Shown here: one piece after another, positions 37,601 through 48,569 of the stretch | Layout of the letters: every line of letters starts with the position of its first letter | How positions within the stretch are numbered: position 1 is the first letter of the stretch | DNA from: Amyelois transitella | Taxonomy: Eukaryota; Arthropoda; Insecta; Lepidoptera; Pyralidae | Length of the DNA: 64,000 nt | Assembly: GCF_032362555.1 (NCBI RefSeq) | Contig: NC_083530.1 | Span: 4,928,001 to 4,992,000 of the forward strand | Reading direction: 5' to 3' | Program-made: the position numbers and the translations under genes | The notes under the pieces: model-generated | The model's database searches: none | What the model was told of the DNA's origin: nothing | What the model saw: the letters and a program-made list of their open reading frames with translations, nothing else

Positions 37601-40600
37601 TTTTTGTACCAAATTGACGTAAAAACTAGTATGCCGATTTTGATAAAATTTTAAATAGAAATAGGAAAGTCAAACTTTCATGACTAATGATTTAAATAAA
37701 TTATGAAAATGAAGAAAAATGCACCCCACGCTTTTTACTCTGATTTAAATTGTTTTGTTTATAAATTTAATTTTGTTATAATTTTAATCGGAGGTAATTG
37801 ACTATAACCGATTGTTCGACTTGCTACTACTGTTTTATAATTCCTTTGTCTTTAAATTTTATTTTCAATTTTTTAGTTTGATTAGCAATAAAGCGTAGTT
37901 TTTTAGTTTTTTTTAAACTATTATTTATTTTCTATTTTTTAGTTTGATTAGCAATAAAACGCCTAGTTTTTTAGTTTTTTTATACAATTATTTTTTGGTA
38001 GAAGTGTTAACTTCCTACTACTTCTACTACGCTGTATAACTATCTTACTAGAAATGACTTTCGCAACCATGCGCCCATCGCCGGAGGTTTTCACAACTAA
38101 CTTTCTTAAAGTTATATGTGGCCTGATTGGATTAAATCTCATAATATTCTCATCATCATGATTCTTTTTTAGGCGATGGGCTAGCAACCTGTCACTATTT
38201 GAATCTCAATTCTATCTTAAAGCCCAATAGCTGAAGGTGGCCTATCAGTCTTTACAAGACTGTTGGCTCTGTCTACCCCGCAAGGGATATAGATGTGATT
38301 ATATGTATGCATGTATGTATGATGATTGTTAAACCCAGTTGAAAAGAATTTTATAGTGATAAATCACTGTTAATAATATTTTTGACTATCCAGCAAACAT
38401 AACAATTTTCGATTGTGGCCTTGCCAGGAATCAAACCACAAGATTAAGAGGCAGATTGATACAGGAACAAAAATATTTCAAACATACCTCCACTGCCTTT
38501 ACAACCAGGAACGCAACAATGTTTATCTGAAGACATCGTGGCACTTTTGTAGTAAAATCTGTCTTTCACAAAAACAAACACAAACTTGGGACTCCTATCT
38601 CAAATAATCAGGTACTTTTTACAGGAGTCCTATCTCAAAATATCTGCACAACACAGTGAACACAGTCAGAGTCCAATCTCAGATGATAAAATCACACGAA
38701 TATCCGGAAGAACAAAGCTCGACTCAACGGAAGATTCCAAACTCCAAATAACGACAAGTTATCAGCACAAAACAAAGTGCAAATAGGTAAATACACAGGC
38801 ACCGGTAAAAAAACAGAAAGAAAGTTTACAGGTGTTAGAATCGAATTCAAAACTTACTGCAAAACTTATTTTACATAAATAAACAAACTGTCACTCATTT
38901 TCCAAGCGAGTATTACAGTGTTGCTATTATAAATATGCAAAAGTTACATAATGTTAATTCAAGAATCGCATTAATATGTTAAATACGTATTAAATATCGC
39001 AAAGTTCTGTAGGTAGTAACTTTATTCTTGTATTGTTGTAAATTTAGTTGTTCAATTTTCATTTATTACTTTTGTTTTATTACTTATATATTTTTTATTG
39101 TTTTAAAATATTCTACTAATTCTACTATTGTTTCTAATGGTAATTCTAAATGGAGCGATGCGATGAAATAAAAAAGCCTCAGGTTAATAGTAACATTATA
39201 TGGAAATATATTACATCTCTTTTTGGACTCCTTATACGTCAGAACTTCTTGGTTTCTTGTATGGAGATTACTGGCACTGGTGCTATCTCTGTCTCTCTTA
39301 CTCTCATACGAAGGATCTAAAAATGAATTTATTAATCCTGGCAGTTTTAATAAGGATAATGAGAAACTCTTATCAAAATATTGCATTGTCATCGGTCCTT
39401 GATACGTGTGCAAAGTTTCAAGTTGATCAGACGTTTAGAAATCAGTGAAAATTAAGCTCAAAGATTCCGTTACATACATACATACATACATACAACCCAA
39501 GCTAATAAAAGCGTAGTAAAAATTAGTAACCACAAAAATTGTATATACCTAACTTTTATTTAAATTTCACTTTTATTTCAGTTACGTTATCCAAGCGTGC
39601 AGGGGAGCCAACTTTAGTAAAACGATCACGCCGGAACCGAAACCAGGTAAAAACATTAGTTTTAAAATAATATAACGTTTTATATACCTCCTTCAGAATT
39701 TTAAAAGGGCCCTTAAATATGCAAGTGGGTGGTCTTTGAAACAGGGAAAGACCGAAATTGAGATGGATGGACAGCTTGAAGGATAGTATGAGTAGAAAAA
39801 GAGTGACCGGTGAGATGGCAAGTGACAGAGAAGTAAAAGGAAAAATCAATACTAATATTATAAGGCTGAAGAGTTTGTTTGTTTGAACGCGCTTATCTCA
39901 TGAACTACTGGTTCGAATTGAAAAGTTCTCTTTGCGTTGAATAGACTATTTATCGAGAAAGGCTTTAGGCTATATAACATCACGTTGTAACTATTAGGAG
40001 CGAAGAAATAATGGAGAATGTGAAAAAAATCGGGGAAAATTATTCATCCTTGAGGGCTTCAATGATGCCCAAAATAACTATTCCACGCGGACAAGTCGCG
40101 GGCACAGCTGTGTGTTAAATAATATGTCACTCGTCATATCAAATTTGAAATGTTTTACTTTTTTAAGTGCTGTGTGGTTCCCGGCACCAATAGAAAAAAA
40201 GAATGGGACCACTCCATCTATTTCCCATGGATGTCGTAAAACGCGACTAAGGGATTGGCTAATAAACTTGGGATTCTTCTTTTAAGCGAGGGCTAGCGAC
40301 TAGTTACTATTTGAATCTCAATGCTATCATTAAGCCAAACAGCTGAACATGGGCTATCAGTCTTTTCAAGACTGTTGGCTCTGTCTACCCCGCAAGGTAT
40401 TTAGATGAGATTATATGTATGTATGTATAGAAAGTAATATTTTTCAGCTCCCGCGGACGGTACGGAACCCCCCGAGCCGGACCCGCCGCGGCAGATATCA
40501 TCAAACGCGGTGCGGGAACTCGCGAACGCGTGGAGTTCGTACGTAGACGATGGCACATTCATTGTCATGGTGAGTGTCAGAGATGAAAGCCTCACAGTAC

Positions 40601-43600
40601 AGTCCTCACATCGATGCCGGATAAGCTTACAAACTTGGGATTCTTTTTTAGGCGATGGGCTAGCAACCTATCACTATTTGAATCTCAATTCTATCGTTAA
40701 GCCAAATAGCTGAACGTGGCCATTCAGTCTTTTCAAGCCTGTTGGCTCTGTCTATCCCGCAAGGGATATAGACGTGACCATATGAATGTATGTAGTCTAC
40801 TGTAATTTCGACACCACCGCAACGGCCTCGATGGTCCTGTGGTTGGCGCGTGAGACTGTGAAGTTAGCGGACAAGTTCGAGCTCCAAAAAACACAAGATA
40901 TTTTTTTTATATATAATAAAGAAGATTATCTGGCGTCATCAGCGGAGGAGTTACAGGAGATGGTAAACTGTATGCATGAAGCTTTAAAAGAGAAAGGAAT
41001 GAAAGTGAACATAAGTAAAACTAAAACACTGGTTTTTGAAATGGAGAAAGAAATGACAGCATGTAATATTTTGATTGGAGGAGAAAAAGTGGAGCAAGTG
41101 AAAGAGTTTGTATATCTAGGATCAAAGTTTACATCAGATGGCAAGTATGATAGTGATATTGAAAGGAGAGTGAACGCGGGGAACATGGTGAATGGAGCTT
41201 TGCATGCCTTTATGAGCAGTCAGAAACTATCCAAAAAGGCTCGACTGGCTGTGCACAGGGGCGTGTTGGTCCCGACATTAATGTATGGGAGTGAAAGTTG
41301 GGTATGGCAAAAGAAGCATGAAAGCAGAATAAATGCAGTGGAAATGAGAGCGTTAAGGAGTATGATGGGTGTGAAATTGAGTGACAGGATAAGGAACAGC
41401 GTGATAAGGGAATGTTGTGATGTGAAAGAAGATGTAGTTACAGGAATAGAAAAGGGTATGTTAAGATGGTTCGGTCATGTGGAGAGGATGAATGAAAGCA
41501 GGTTGACTAAGCAGATATACAAGGAGAGTGTGGAGGGAAAGGTCGGAGTGGGAAGACCTAGACGAACGTATCTTGATCAAATTAAGGACGTCCTGGTAAA
41601 GGGTCAGGTCAAAAGTACCCGAAACCGCCGAGCTTGTATGAAGAGAGTTATGAATGTGGACGAAGCGAAAGAAGTATGCAGAGATCGTGGCAAGTGGAAA
41701 GAGGTAGTCTCTGCCTACCCCTCCGGGAAAGAGGCGTGATTTTATGTATGTATGTATGTAAAGAAGATTAAGATATTTTTGTGTTGTTTAAGTGTTTTTA
41801 TTTAAAAACTGAAAATCAAAATACTCATATAATGAAACGGATAGAGAATTTTTTTTTACATGTTTTGTCTGTCATCTGTATCTGACTGTATGATCAAGTA
41901 TCAACTGGAAATTTACGCGGACGAAGTCGCGGGCAACAGCTAGTATATATATATATAAATTTGTTTTTTCAACAGGACGACGAATACTGGACGTACCCGC
42001 ACCCTTACAAGGACATGAAGAAATACTCGCCGCTGATGTTCCGCAAACTGCAATACGCGTGCGCGATTCTGTTCAAAGGCGACCTCAATTACAGGAAGCT
42101 GATGGGGGAGATGAACTGGCCCTCCACCCAGTCGTTTGATGCTTCTTTGCAAGGTATATCGTCCATAGACGACGTGTAATACATACATACATACATAACA
42201 TCACGCCTCTTTTATAGTATACTAGCTGTGCCCGCGACTTCGTCCGCGTGGAATAGTTATTTTAGGCATCATATTTATTTTTGCAAACATCCTCCTCGGC
42301 GGTCAGGCGGTCACGCGTATTAGAAAGAACGCTGGTTCGCCGTATTAAATGTTTCGCTGTAAATTGCTTATAACGATTATATCTCAAAACCTATTCGTCT
42401 GATTTATATACTGTAAATGGCAATTTTAATCTACATGAAAAGCCGAAAGCAATAAACATATTAATTTGGATAAGGATTAATACTGAATTAAAGAAAATTG
42501 GTTTCAAAATAACTTATGTTTAAAATGAAAAAATAATCTTAAAAAATGAACATAAAAGTGGTTATTGCAAGTAAACCTTAAGAGATAGATATATGCTCTC
42601 GCGGACTTTTTTGTGGCAAAAAATGAGTACTTCACATCTTTAGTACATTGATTTACTATATCTTTGTTGGTTTGCGCAGCGTTCGCGTGGAAAGCTCGCA
42701 GATGGCCGACTTATTCAACTTTCACCTGCATTGTTGACGTTTCCCGTAGGAAATCCGGGATAAAATGTAGCCTATAGCCTTCCTCGATAAATAGACTATC
42801 TAACAGTGAAAGAATTATTGAAATCGGTTCCGTAGTTTCTGAGATTAGCGCGTTTAAACAAACAAACAAAACAAACTCTTCAGCTTTATAATATTAGTAT
42901 AGATAGGATATGAACTTACAGACTATATAACTAACAGATGGTCTTACTGTGTGGGAAAACATCGTGAGGGACCGGCACATTCATGCAACTGGATGTGTAA
43001 CCATAGATATATAAAATACATAAAATCACGCCTCTTTCCCGGAGGGGTAGGCAGAGACTACCTCTTTCCACTTGCCACTATCTCTGCATATTTCCTTCGC
43101 TTCATCCACATTCATAACTCTCTTCATGCAAGCTCGGCGGTTTCGGGTACTTTTGACCCGACCCTTTACCAGGACGTGTAATGCATTGTGAAAAATTGTA
43201 ATGTCATGTGACGGCCTCTGTGGCGCAGCGGTAGTACGCTTGTCTGTGAGAACGGAGGTCCCGGGTTCTCATCCCGGCCAGGGCATGATGAGAAAAGAAC
43301 TTTTTCTCATTGAGTTTCTATTATTTGTGTAGAATCTGTCATTGAAATGATGACATCGAAATCGGTTTAGTAGTTTTTGAGATATTCACAAATTAGTGAA
43401 AATTTTATGTAAGTATTCGCGAGGTCTAAGTTCGCGATGAATAACTCTATACCTACCTACATAGATACAAAAAAATTGTCTTTTCGCCTCAACTTGATTT
43501 GTAGATTTTTTTGTGCCGTGTGGTTCCCGGCACCATTACAAAAAAGAATAGGACCACTCCAGCTCTTTTCCACGGATGTCGTAAAAGGCGAGTAAGGGAT

Positions 43601-44681
43601 AGGCTTCTAAACTTGGGATTCCTCTTTTAGGAGATGGGCTAGCAACCTGTCACTATTTGAATCTCAATTCTATCACTAAGCCAAACAGCTGAGCGTGGCC
43701 TATCAGTCTTTTCAAGACTGTTGGCTCTGTCTACCCCGCTAGGGATATAGACGTGATCATATGTATGTATGTATGTATGTATTATTGTTCAGGTTTCAAC
43801 CCGGCCCCAATAATAGCGGCGCGCACAGTCAAAACGGAACTGATTTGCGGGTTGCCCAAAGGAAAAGCGGATCTGCTGAACAAAGCGGACGAGAAGTGGA
43901 TGCAGGCTGGCAATTACGGGTACCTACGTGTTCATTATTCATTTTGTATTTTATTAAAAAGAAAAAAAAAACAAGAAATAGTAGACAAACTTAACCAGGT
44001 CGATGTCCTAGCTTTTTTAGCTGTGCCAGCGACTGCGTCCGCGTGGAATAGTTATTTTGGGCATCATTGAAACCCTAAAGGATGATTTTCTCCATTTTTT
44101 GTTAACATTTTCCATTATTTCTTCGCTCCTTATAGTTGCAGTGTGATGTTATATAGCCTAAAGCTTTCCTCGATAAATATTCTATTCAACACAAAAATAA
44201 TTTTTCAATTTGAACTTGTAGTTCCTGAGATTAGCGCGTTCAAACAAACAAACAAACAAACTTTTCAGCTTTATAATATTAGTAGATCTATAGATCTATA
44301 TTTTTCATTACTAGTCCCCGTAGTATGGCATGCGTGACACCGTTTTTTTATTCGCACGAAAAACTATCGCTATCCCTTTTCACGTCATAGTGAAAAGCGG
44401 ACCACCGATAGTAATTTACATGATACGGGGATGAAGATCACAAGTAAAATTTTCGGAGCAAATTAAAATCTGAAGTGAGAAGAGAATTTTTCTGCCATTT
44501 TACAATGACACATGGATAAGATACAAAGGTTATAACTAAAAATAATGAAATATTTATCATATTTTCCAGAGTAATCCAATTCAGCGGTAAAGCGGAACCA
44601 CTAAAAGTGTCCGACCGGCCGTGCGAGGATTACGGCGAAGTTTGTTTCGGCACTGTCTGCCCCGTACACTCGGACATGTGA
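28653..44681 (+). CDS. ARMT1: ARMT1-like DUF89 phosphatase/methyltransferase, 14 exons
   Basis: Exons: 28653-28849, 29184-29289, 29752-29969, 30549-30705, 31219-31338, 32421-32498, 34186-34309, 36743-36828, 37476-37537, 39582-39646, 40448-40569, 41976-42153, 43793-43919 and 44570-44681. All are GT-AG with matching phases, giving 583 residues. Family landmarks are [28 protein letters not shown], the metal-site [12 protein letters not shown] (Asp338-Asn339), [12 protein letters not shown] (Asp376) and [13 protein letters not shown] (Asp481). DUF89 proteins are metal-dependent damage-control phosphatases acting on sugar phosphates; human ARMT1 (441 residues) was also reported to methylate acidic side chains. 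The excess length is mostly two low-complexity Pro/Glu/Ala linkers: about 267-333 (exons 6-7) and about 402-420 (exon 11). The catalytic residues I know are kept, so it should be active. An in-frame GTG upstream was rejected in favour of the ATG. Confidence 0.92.
28986..29132 (+). repeat. ATGT-tailed short repeat (family A), 3' part
   Basis: In ARMT1 intron 1: TTAGGCGATGGGTAAAGCAA, GAGACTGTTGGCTCTGTCTA, then a degraded tail. It ends about 50 bases before the exon 2 acceptor. Confidence 0.7.
30014..30260 (-). repeat. tRNA-derived SINE (family D) with inverted tail
   Basis: In ARMT1 intron 3. It has the tail (CACAGATTGAGTTAGCCTCG) and a degraded tRNA-like head (GACTGGGATTCGGACC, GTGTCACAGACAAGC). 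Its tail segment is present twice in inverted orientation, giving a perfect hairpin at 30061-30124. Confidence 0.65.
30061..30124. repeat. Perfect 28-base inverted repeat, 8-base loop
   Basis: Arms 30061-30088 and 30097-30124 are exact reverse complements. One arm matches the ordinary SINE tail at 35940-35970; the other is an extra inverted copy. Confidence 0.85.
31430..31740 (-). repeat. Second tRNA-like SINE (family G)
   Basis: In ARMT1 intron 5. GGTGGGATTTGAACCTA on the plus strand is the complement of a tRNA-type B box, and GGGTGAGTCAGGTTTTCACA marks the tail. Fragments recur near 18785, 36147, 50515 and 51540. Confidence 0.55.
31761..31820. repeat. 60-base hairpin with 27-base arms
   Basis: Arms 31761-31787 and 31794-31820 pair with two mismatches around a 6-base loop, in ARMT1 intron 5. 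Probably the termini of a collapsed foldback element. Confidence 0.6.
32191..32398 (+). repeat. ATGT-tailed short repeat (family A)
   Basis: In ARMT1 intron 5: CCCATGGATGTCGTAAATGG through CCGCAAGGGATATAAACGTC and a short tail. It ends about 22 bases before the exon 6 acceptor. Confidence 0.75.
32632..32740 (+). repeat. ATGT-tailed short repeat (family A), fragment
   Basis: In ARMT1 intron 6: AATAAACTTGGGATTCTTCC and TGAGCCATACAGCTAATAAT; the 3' end is missing. Confidence 0.6.
33126..33397 (+). repeat. CTAGCTGTGCCCGCG repeat (family B)
   Basis: In ARMT1 intron 6. Head CTGTGCCCGCGACTCCGTCC, tail CTTCAGCTTTATAATATTAG. Confidence 0.82.
33522..33873 (+). repeat. Two ATGT-tailed repeats (family A) with an inserted scrap
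   Basis: A head fragment (33522-33616) is followed by a short reverse piece of family F (GATACCTTGTATCCAATTTT), then a second near full-length family A copy (33651-33873). All in ARMT1 intron 6. Confidence 0.7.
33963..34143 (+). repeat. GCGACCCGCCCCGGC repeat (family C)
   Basis: In ARMT1 intron 6: TACTAGCGACCCGCCCCGGC, GCATCAAAATCCGTTGCGT, ATACTATGTAGTGA. A related copy is at 36990-37166 and a reverse relative at 49900-50060. Confidence 0.75.
34150..34178 (-). repeat. Repeat end (family F) overlapping the ARMT1 exon 7 acceptor region
   Basis: GGAAATAAATCTATTCTATT is the reverse complement of the start of the element at 63246 (one difference). It ends 7 bases before the acceptor TCTAG at 34181-34185 and supplies its pyrimidine-rich tract. 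Confidence 0.5.
34689..34918. repeat. Two-unit tandem repeat of ~115 bases with ATGGCGG motifs
   Basis: Two diverged units each contain AAGATGG, ACAAAATGGCGGATAA and GGGTATCAAATGAAAGG. The four ATGGCGG/ATGGCCG cores resemble YY1/Pleiohomeotic sites. Confidence 0.75.
35167..35830. mobile_element. Foldback element with perfect >=172-base inverted repeats
   Basis: The left arm (35171-35342) and right arm (35655-35826) are exact reverse complements over 172 bases; a few further A/T bases outside also pair. The 312-base spacer has no open frame of note. It resembles a non-autonomous DNA transposon with long terminal inverted repeats. Flanking homopolymers prevent a clear target-site duplication call. 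As part of ARMT1 intron 7 it would be transcribed as a very long hairpin. Confidence 0.85.
35899..36155 (-). repeat. tRNA-derived SINE (family D), full length
   Basis: In ARMT1 intron 7, reverse strand. The tRNA-like head contains an A box (TGGCGCAGCGGTAG) and B box (GGTTCGAATCC), followed by a unique body and a tail with TATTTATTTAT. Confidence 0.82.
36147..36275. repeat. Family G SINE fragment
   Basis: CCATGGATTGGGTGAGTCAG, ATCTCCGCAAATTCCC, GGATTGATCATGGTTACACG, adjoining the family D SINE. Confidence 0.55.
36276..36420 (+). repeat. LINE 3'-end fragment (family E)
   Basis: Nearly identical to 41587-41732 of the LINE at 40918: AAAGGGTCAGGTCAAAAGTA, AGTTATGAATGTGGATGAAG, AAGTGGAAAGAGGTAGTCTC. 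The frame is the C-terminal coding end. Confidence 0.85.
36423..36664 (-). repeat. CTAGCTGTGCCCGCG repeat (family B)
   Basis: Reverse-strand copy in ARMT1 intron 7, ending GACGAAGTCGCGGGCACAGC. Confidence 0.82.
36990..37166 (+). repeat. Family C repeat, diverged
   Basis: In ARMT1 intron 8: GCGACTCTCAGCGGATTCGC, TGCATCAAAATCCGTCGTGT, GTACTATGTAGTGC. Confidence 0.65.
38160..38321 (+). repeat. ATGT-tailed short repeat (family A), 3' part
   Basis: In ARMT1 intron 9: TTAGGCGATGGGCTAGCAAC through CCCCGCAAGGGATATAGATG and an ATGT tail. Confidence 0.8.
38448..39522. repeat. Unclassified ~1.07 kb repeat, copy 2
   Basis: Lies in ARMT1 intron 9 and matches 1-1092 nearly throughout. The possible left end is just after ACCACAAGATTAA; the right end is shortly after GCTAATAAAAGCGTAG, about 60 bases before the exon 10 acceptor. 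No intact coding frame is shared by both copies beyond a 66-codon frame that lacks a clear ATG context. Confidence 0.87.
39850..40110 (-). repeat. CTAGCTGTGCCCGCG repeat (family B)
   Basis: Reverse-strand copy in ARMT1 intron 10: starts ACTAATATTATAAGGCTGAA, ends GCGGACAAGTCGCGGGCACA. Confidence 0.82.
40169..40429 (+). repeat. ATGT-tailed short repeat (family A), full length
   Basis: In ARMT1 intron 10: head TGTGTGGTTCCCGGCACCAA to an ATGT tail. The tail ends 18 bases before the exon 11 acceptor at 40446-40447. Confidence 0.85.
40618..40795 (+). repeat. ATGT-tailed short repeat (family A), 3' part
   Basis: In ARMT1 intron 11: ATAAGCTTACAAACTTGGG through AAGGGATATAGACGTGACCA and a short tail. 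The LINE fragment follows. Confidence 0.8.
40918..41760 (+). mobile_element. 5'-truncated non-LTR retrotransposon with open C-terminal RT frame
   Basis: The frame runs to the stop at 41737-41739; an upstream ATG at 40786 lies in unrelated sequence. Homology begins near [20 protein letters not shown], just past where the RT catalytic Asp-Asp box should be, so the element was truncated there. It then reads through the RT thumb and a conserved tail ([66 protein letters not shown]) to a stop and an ATGT microsatellite. The clade is uncertain. It is in ARMT1 intron 11 on the sense strand and is the reference for the shorter family E fragments. It has no active-site residues. Confidence 0.82.
41905..41944 (-). 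repeat. Family B head fragment
   Basis: TTACGCGGACGAAGTCGCGG then GCAACAGCTAGTA: the end of a reverse-strand element, 31 bases before the ARMT1 exon 12 acceptor. Confidence 0.65.
42221..42904 (+). repeat. Long variant of family B repeat, copy 2
   Basis: In ARMT1 intron 12. Matches 15299-16009 almost throughout, with a short internal deletion (about 17-20 bases) near 42300. Confidence 0.85.
43005..43180 (-). repeat. LINE 3'-end fragment (family E)
   Basis: Reverse-strand copy in ARMT1 intron 12: ATCACGCCTCTTTCCCGGAG to CAAGCTCGGCGGTTTCGGGT. Confidence 0.82.
43211..43320 (+). repeat. tRNA-derived SINE head (family D)
   Basis: In ARMT1 intron 12. Forward tRNA-like head with A box TGGCGCAGCGGTAG and a degraded B box GGTTCTCATCC, then AGGGCATGATGAGAAAAGAA. 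The body is truncated. Not an independent tRNA gene. Confidence 0.8.
43515..43781 (+). repeat. ATGT-tailed short repeat (family A), full length
   Basis: In ARMT1 intron 12: CCGTGTGGTTCCCGGCACCA to an ATGT tail that stops 11 bases before the exon 13 splice site (acceptor AG at 43791-43792). Confidence 0.88.
44018..44288 (+). repeat. CTAGCTGTGCCCGCG repeat (family B)
   Basis: In ARMT1 intron 13. Head TAGCTGTGCCAGCGACTGCG, tail TTTTCAGCTTTATAATATTA. Confidence 0.8.
44313..44432. repeat. MITE-like inverted-repeat remnant
   Basis: CCCCGTA near the left is mirrored by TACGGGG at the right, and CCTTTTCAC pairs with GTGAAAAGCGG at the centre. About 120 bases in ARMT1 intron 13. Confidence 0.4.
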
Positions 44682-46343
44682 TAATGATCTTTATACACAG
44701 TACTATCACTTTTATGAGTCGCCAGCAATTTACGGCGCAGAATAGCGCAACCTACCAAACCGAATGAAAACTCAATGAATTAACGACCTTATTGCAAGTA
44801 TATTAAATTTTAAATCCCAAAACTAAATTATCTCATTATCTGTTCAGTTAGCGGGTTCAAATGGAACACTCTGCCTCAGAGGCTTAACCTAAGTAATTTT
44901 ATATTTCAATATCTTTGTTGCATAATTATTATTGAAATTTCTATCAATTGTAAATGCGTTATTTAGGTCTTATAAACTTGTGATACATTTTGGATATTAA
45001 GTAGAGAGAGATATTAAATTTATCTTCTTGGCACAATACCTGCTTACTTCTTGCTTCGTCCGCATTACGATTTATAAAAATTTTAGATTTTTTTTTAATA
45101 AGAATTTAATTCCACGTCAAGGATGAATGTCTTGTCTCATTTTAACTCTTGCGTTTATCTCTAAGATAGAAAGAGACCATTGCCTTGAGTGAATAACTCT
45201 ACAGACTAACTAAATAAATAAAAACATAATAAAAGGAATTTTCTAGTCATTTTAAGGAAAACATGATGTAATAAATATAGTTTAATTAAAGGAAGGAAAA
45301 TTTTGATACCTACTTCATTTTTGAACTGTATCGCTTAACCTTTTTTTGTATAATGATATCCTAAAACGTATTTCATTGAATTACTAGACTATTTTTAAAT
45401 TTGTTCAAAAATTATTCGTAATGACGGTTTGGGACCTCTAAAGAACCCATGTGCAAAACATTTATATTAGGTATTGTACAAAAATATATTAATTTTAAAG
45501 ATACGATAAACTCATTTTTTGTTGTAAAATACTTTTATTTTTCCTGTTATTAATAAATGTTTGGCAATATGCAATTTTATATTTTCCTCGTTATCAAATA
45601 AAGTTTATTAGAATAATTCTTACTTTTTTATTTTTTCAGTACCTAAGTAAGCATGTATGTACCTATGTATAAATGAAAAATAAGCGACTTGTACGATCCT
45701 AACACTGAATAGTTTACAATTTTGATGTAGGTAGGCCTACCTACCTACATCAATTTCTGAACCCTAAACTTAATTCCCAAATTCAAATTCAATTTTTTAT
45801 TTGCATAATATGAGTACAAGTTAAAGAGTAAGGTACCTAACCACTAATCGCCTAGGTACGACGTATTCTTTGTTTAATTTTTAATTATTTTTAGCTTTTA
45901 AGCGTATTTTAGTCGATTAATTTTTTTTTGAATCTCGGTTCTATCATTGAGCCAAATAGCTGAGCGTGGCCATTCAGTCTTTTCAAGACTGTTGGCTCTG
46001 TCTACCCCGCAAGGGATATAGACGTGACTATATGTATGTATGTATGTATGTAATTTTTTTTTCTGTATTGGCTGATCTTTTTTAACTTCTTTAAAGAAAG
46101 GCTAATAGATTTATTAATCTAGAGAATCATGGAAATATCTGACCAAGATTTTCACTATTGTGTGAAGCTTTTCAGAGACGATGATTGCGTTGCTTCCTGT
46201 TCGCAGATAGATTCAATAAAAAAAAGACAGCTGTCAATGTCAAAATAGTCGAATGATACGAAATCGTGATAATTTTCTAACCAAATAGTTTGTTTACTAA
46301 TTTAATCTCCTGATTTTCAAAAAATGCATATAAGCCTTACATA
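44682..46343. other. Intergenic region between ARMT1 and FDX2
   Basis: AT-rich. AATAAA at 45213-45218 could serve ARMT1. A near-palindrome of GTAGGTAGG units lies at 45722-45753 and a family A 3' part at 45928-46052. No exon seen. The FDX2 promoter should be within the last ~250 bases. Confidence 0.45.
45928..46052 (+). repeat. ATGT-tailed short repeat (family A), 3' part
   Basis: GAATCTCGGTTCTATCATTG, CTGTTGGCTCTGTCTACCCC, AAGGGATATAGACGTGACTA and an ATGT tail. Confidence 0.82.
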
Positions 46344-47520
<1,177 letters not shown>

Positions 47521-48469
47521 AATTATGGCTGTTTTAGTTTTAAGAATTCAATCTTACTGCGTTTAATACTATCAAAGATTCTGTGATGTAAGGATAAATT
47601 GACTCCATGCAATAACCAAGTTGCAAAATTTACTCCTTTTGACTTGGTCATATTTTGTAAGATTCCAATAAGTAGATCCAAAAGACAATAGTTGACATAG
47701 ATCTAGCTAGATACCGCCAGTTCAAACCCTTCTATCTATAATATAAAAATGTTTCTTTTTTAAAATGTTCGGTAACGAATAATTGCCGGAAAAATCCCAT
47801 AAACAGCCCTTTTCTTTTTCCCATACAAACATTTTCTAACTAAAACCTAGAGTCAATTTGAGCCTTATTGCTTCTGTATAAAGTTCACGCCCTGTCACCA
47901 GGGTGACGGTTCTGTTCAGCAGAATTTTTTGCCTCGATTATAAAATAGGAAAGAACAAAAACTGCTGTTACAAATCTTTTTGGCAGAACGAAAGTCTGTC
48001 GGGTCCGCTAGTATGAAAATAAAATGTATCAAGGGTTCGTTGCTTAGGTACTACAAAGTTAACACAACAGTGTAAAATAACCATCAAAAGTTTCATATTA
48101 TACATTTTATATACTTGTTTATCAAAGAAAAATTACAATAAATTGAATGATATAGTTTCAAAAAGAGATCCTTTGGAATACACAAAGCAAATACGCTTGC
48201 GGGACTAGATAGATTTATGTCTTTGTTTTCAATCGTCCAAAGTCTTTATGTTGCACAATTATACGTAATTTGTACATTGTTACTGTTGTTGTTTTAATTG
48301 TAAAAAATGTAGATAGAATTAAAAAAATAAAACTATTTCATTTAAAATCAGTCTTTATTTTTAGTTTTGTTTTAGTTACAATACATTAATAATTAGAATA
48401 AAAGTTTTATCACAGTTTATAATTTAAATGCGTAACTAGCGCTTTAAAAAAAACGCACTACGCGAGTTT
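47521..48469. other. Convergent 3' flanks of FDX2 and the zinc-finger gene
   Basis: Contains a probable repeat (about 47690-48015, ending ACGAAAGTCTGTCGGGTCCG then CTAGT). Candidate FDX2 polyadenylation hexamers AATAAA are at 48018 (inside the repeat) and 48326. Confidence 0.45.
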
Positions 48470-48475
48470 TTTATT
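48470..48475 (-). terminator. Probable polyadenylation signal of the zinc-finger gene
   Basis: AATAAA on the minus strand, about 95 bases past the stop codon at 48570-48572. Confidence 0.45.
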
Positions 48476-48569
48476 ACAATTGTATTTTTTTTTACCTACC
48501 TATCTCTTGGTTGTAATAATGTGTGCGTCTTAGCCTATAAGTATTATCAAGAATATGGTGTAATGCTCA

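Noticed and set aside
43211-43290. tRNA gene
   Set aside because: The A box is good, but the B box is degraded, and the same head occurs with a SINE body elsewhere (35899-36155). It is a SINE head.
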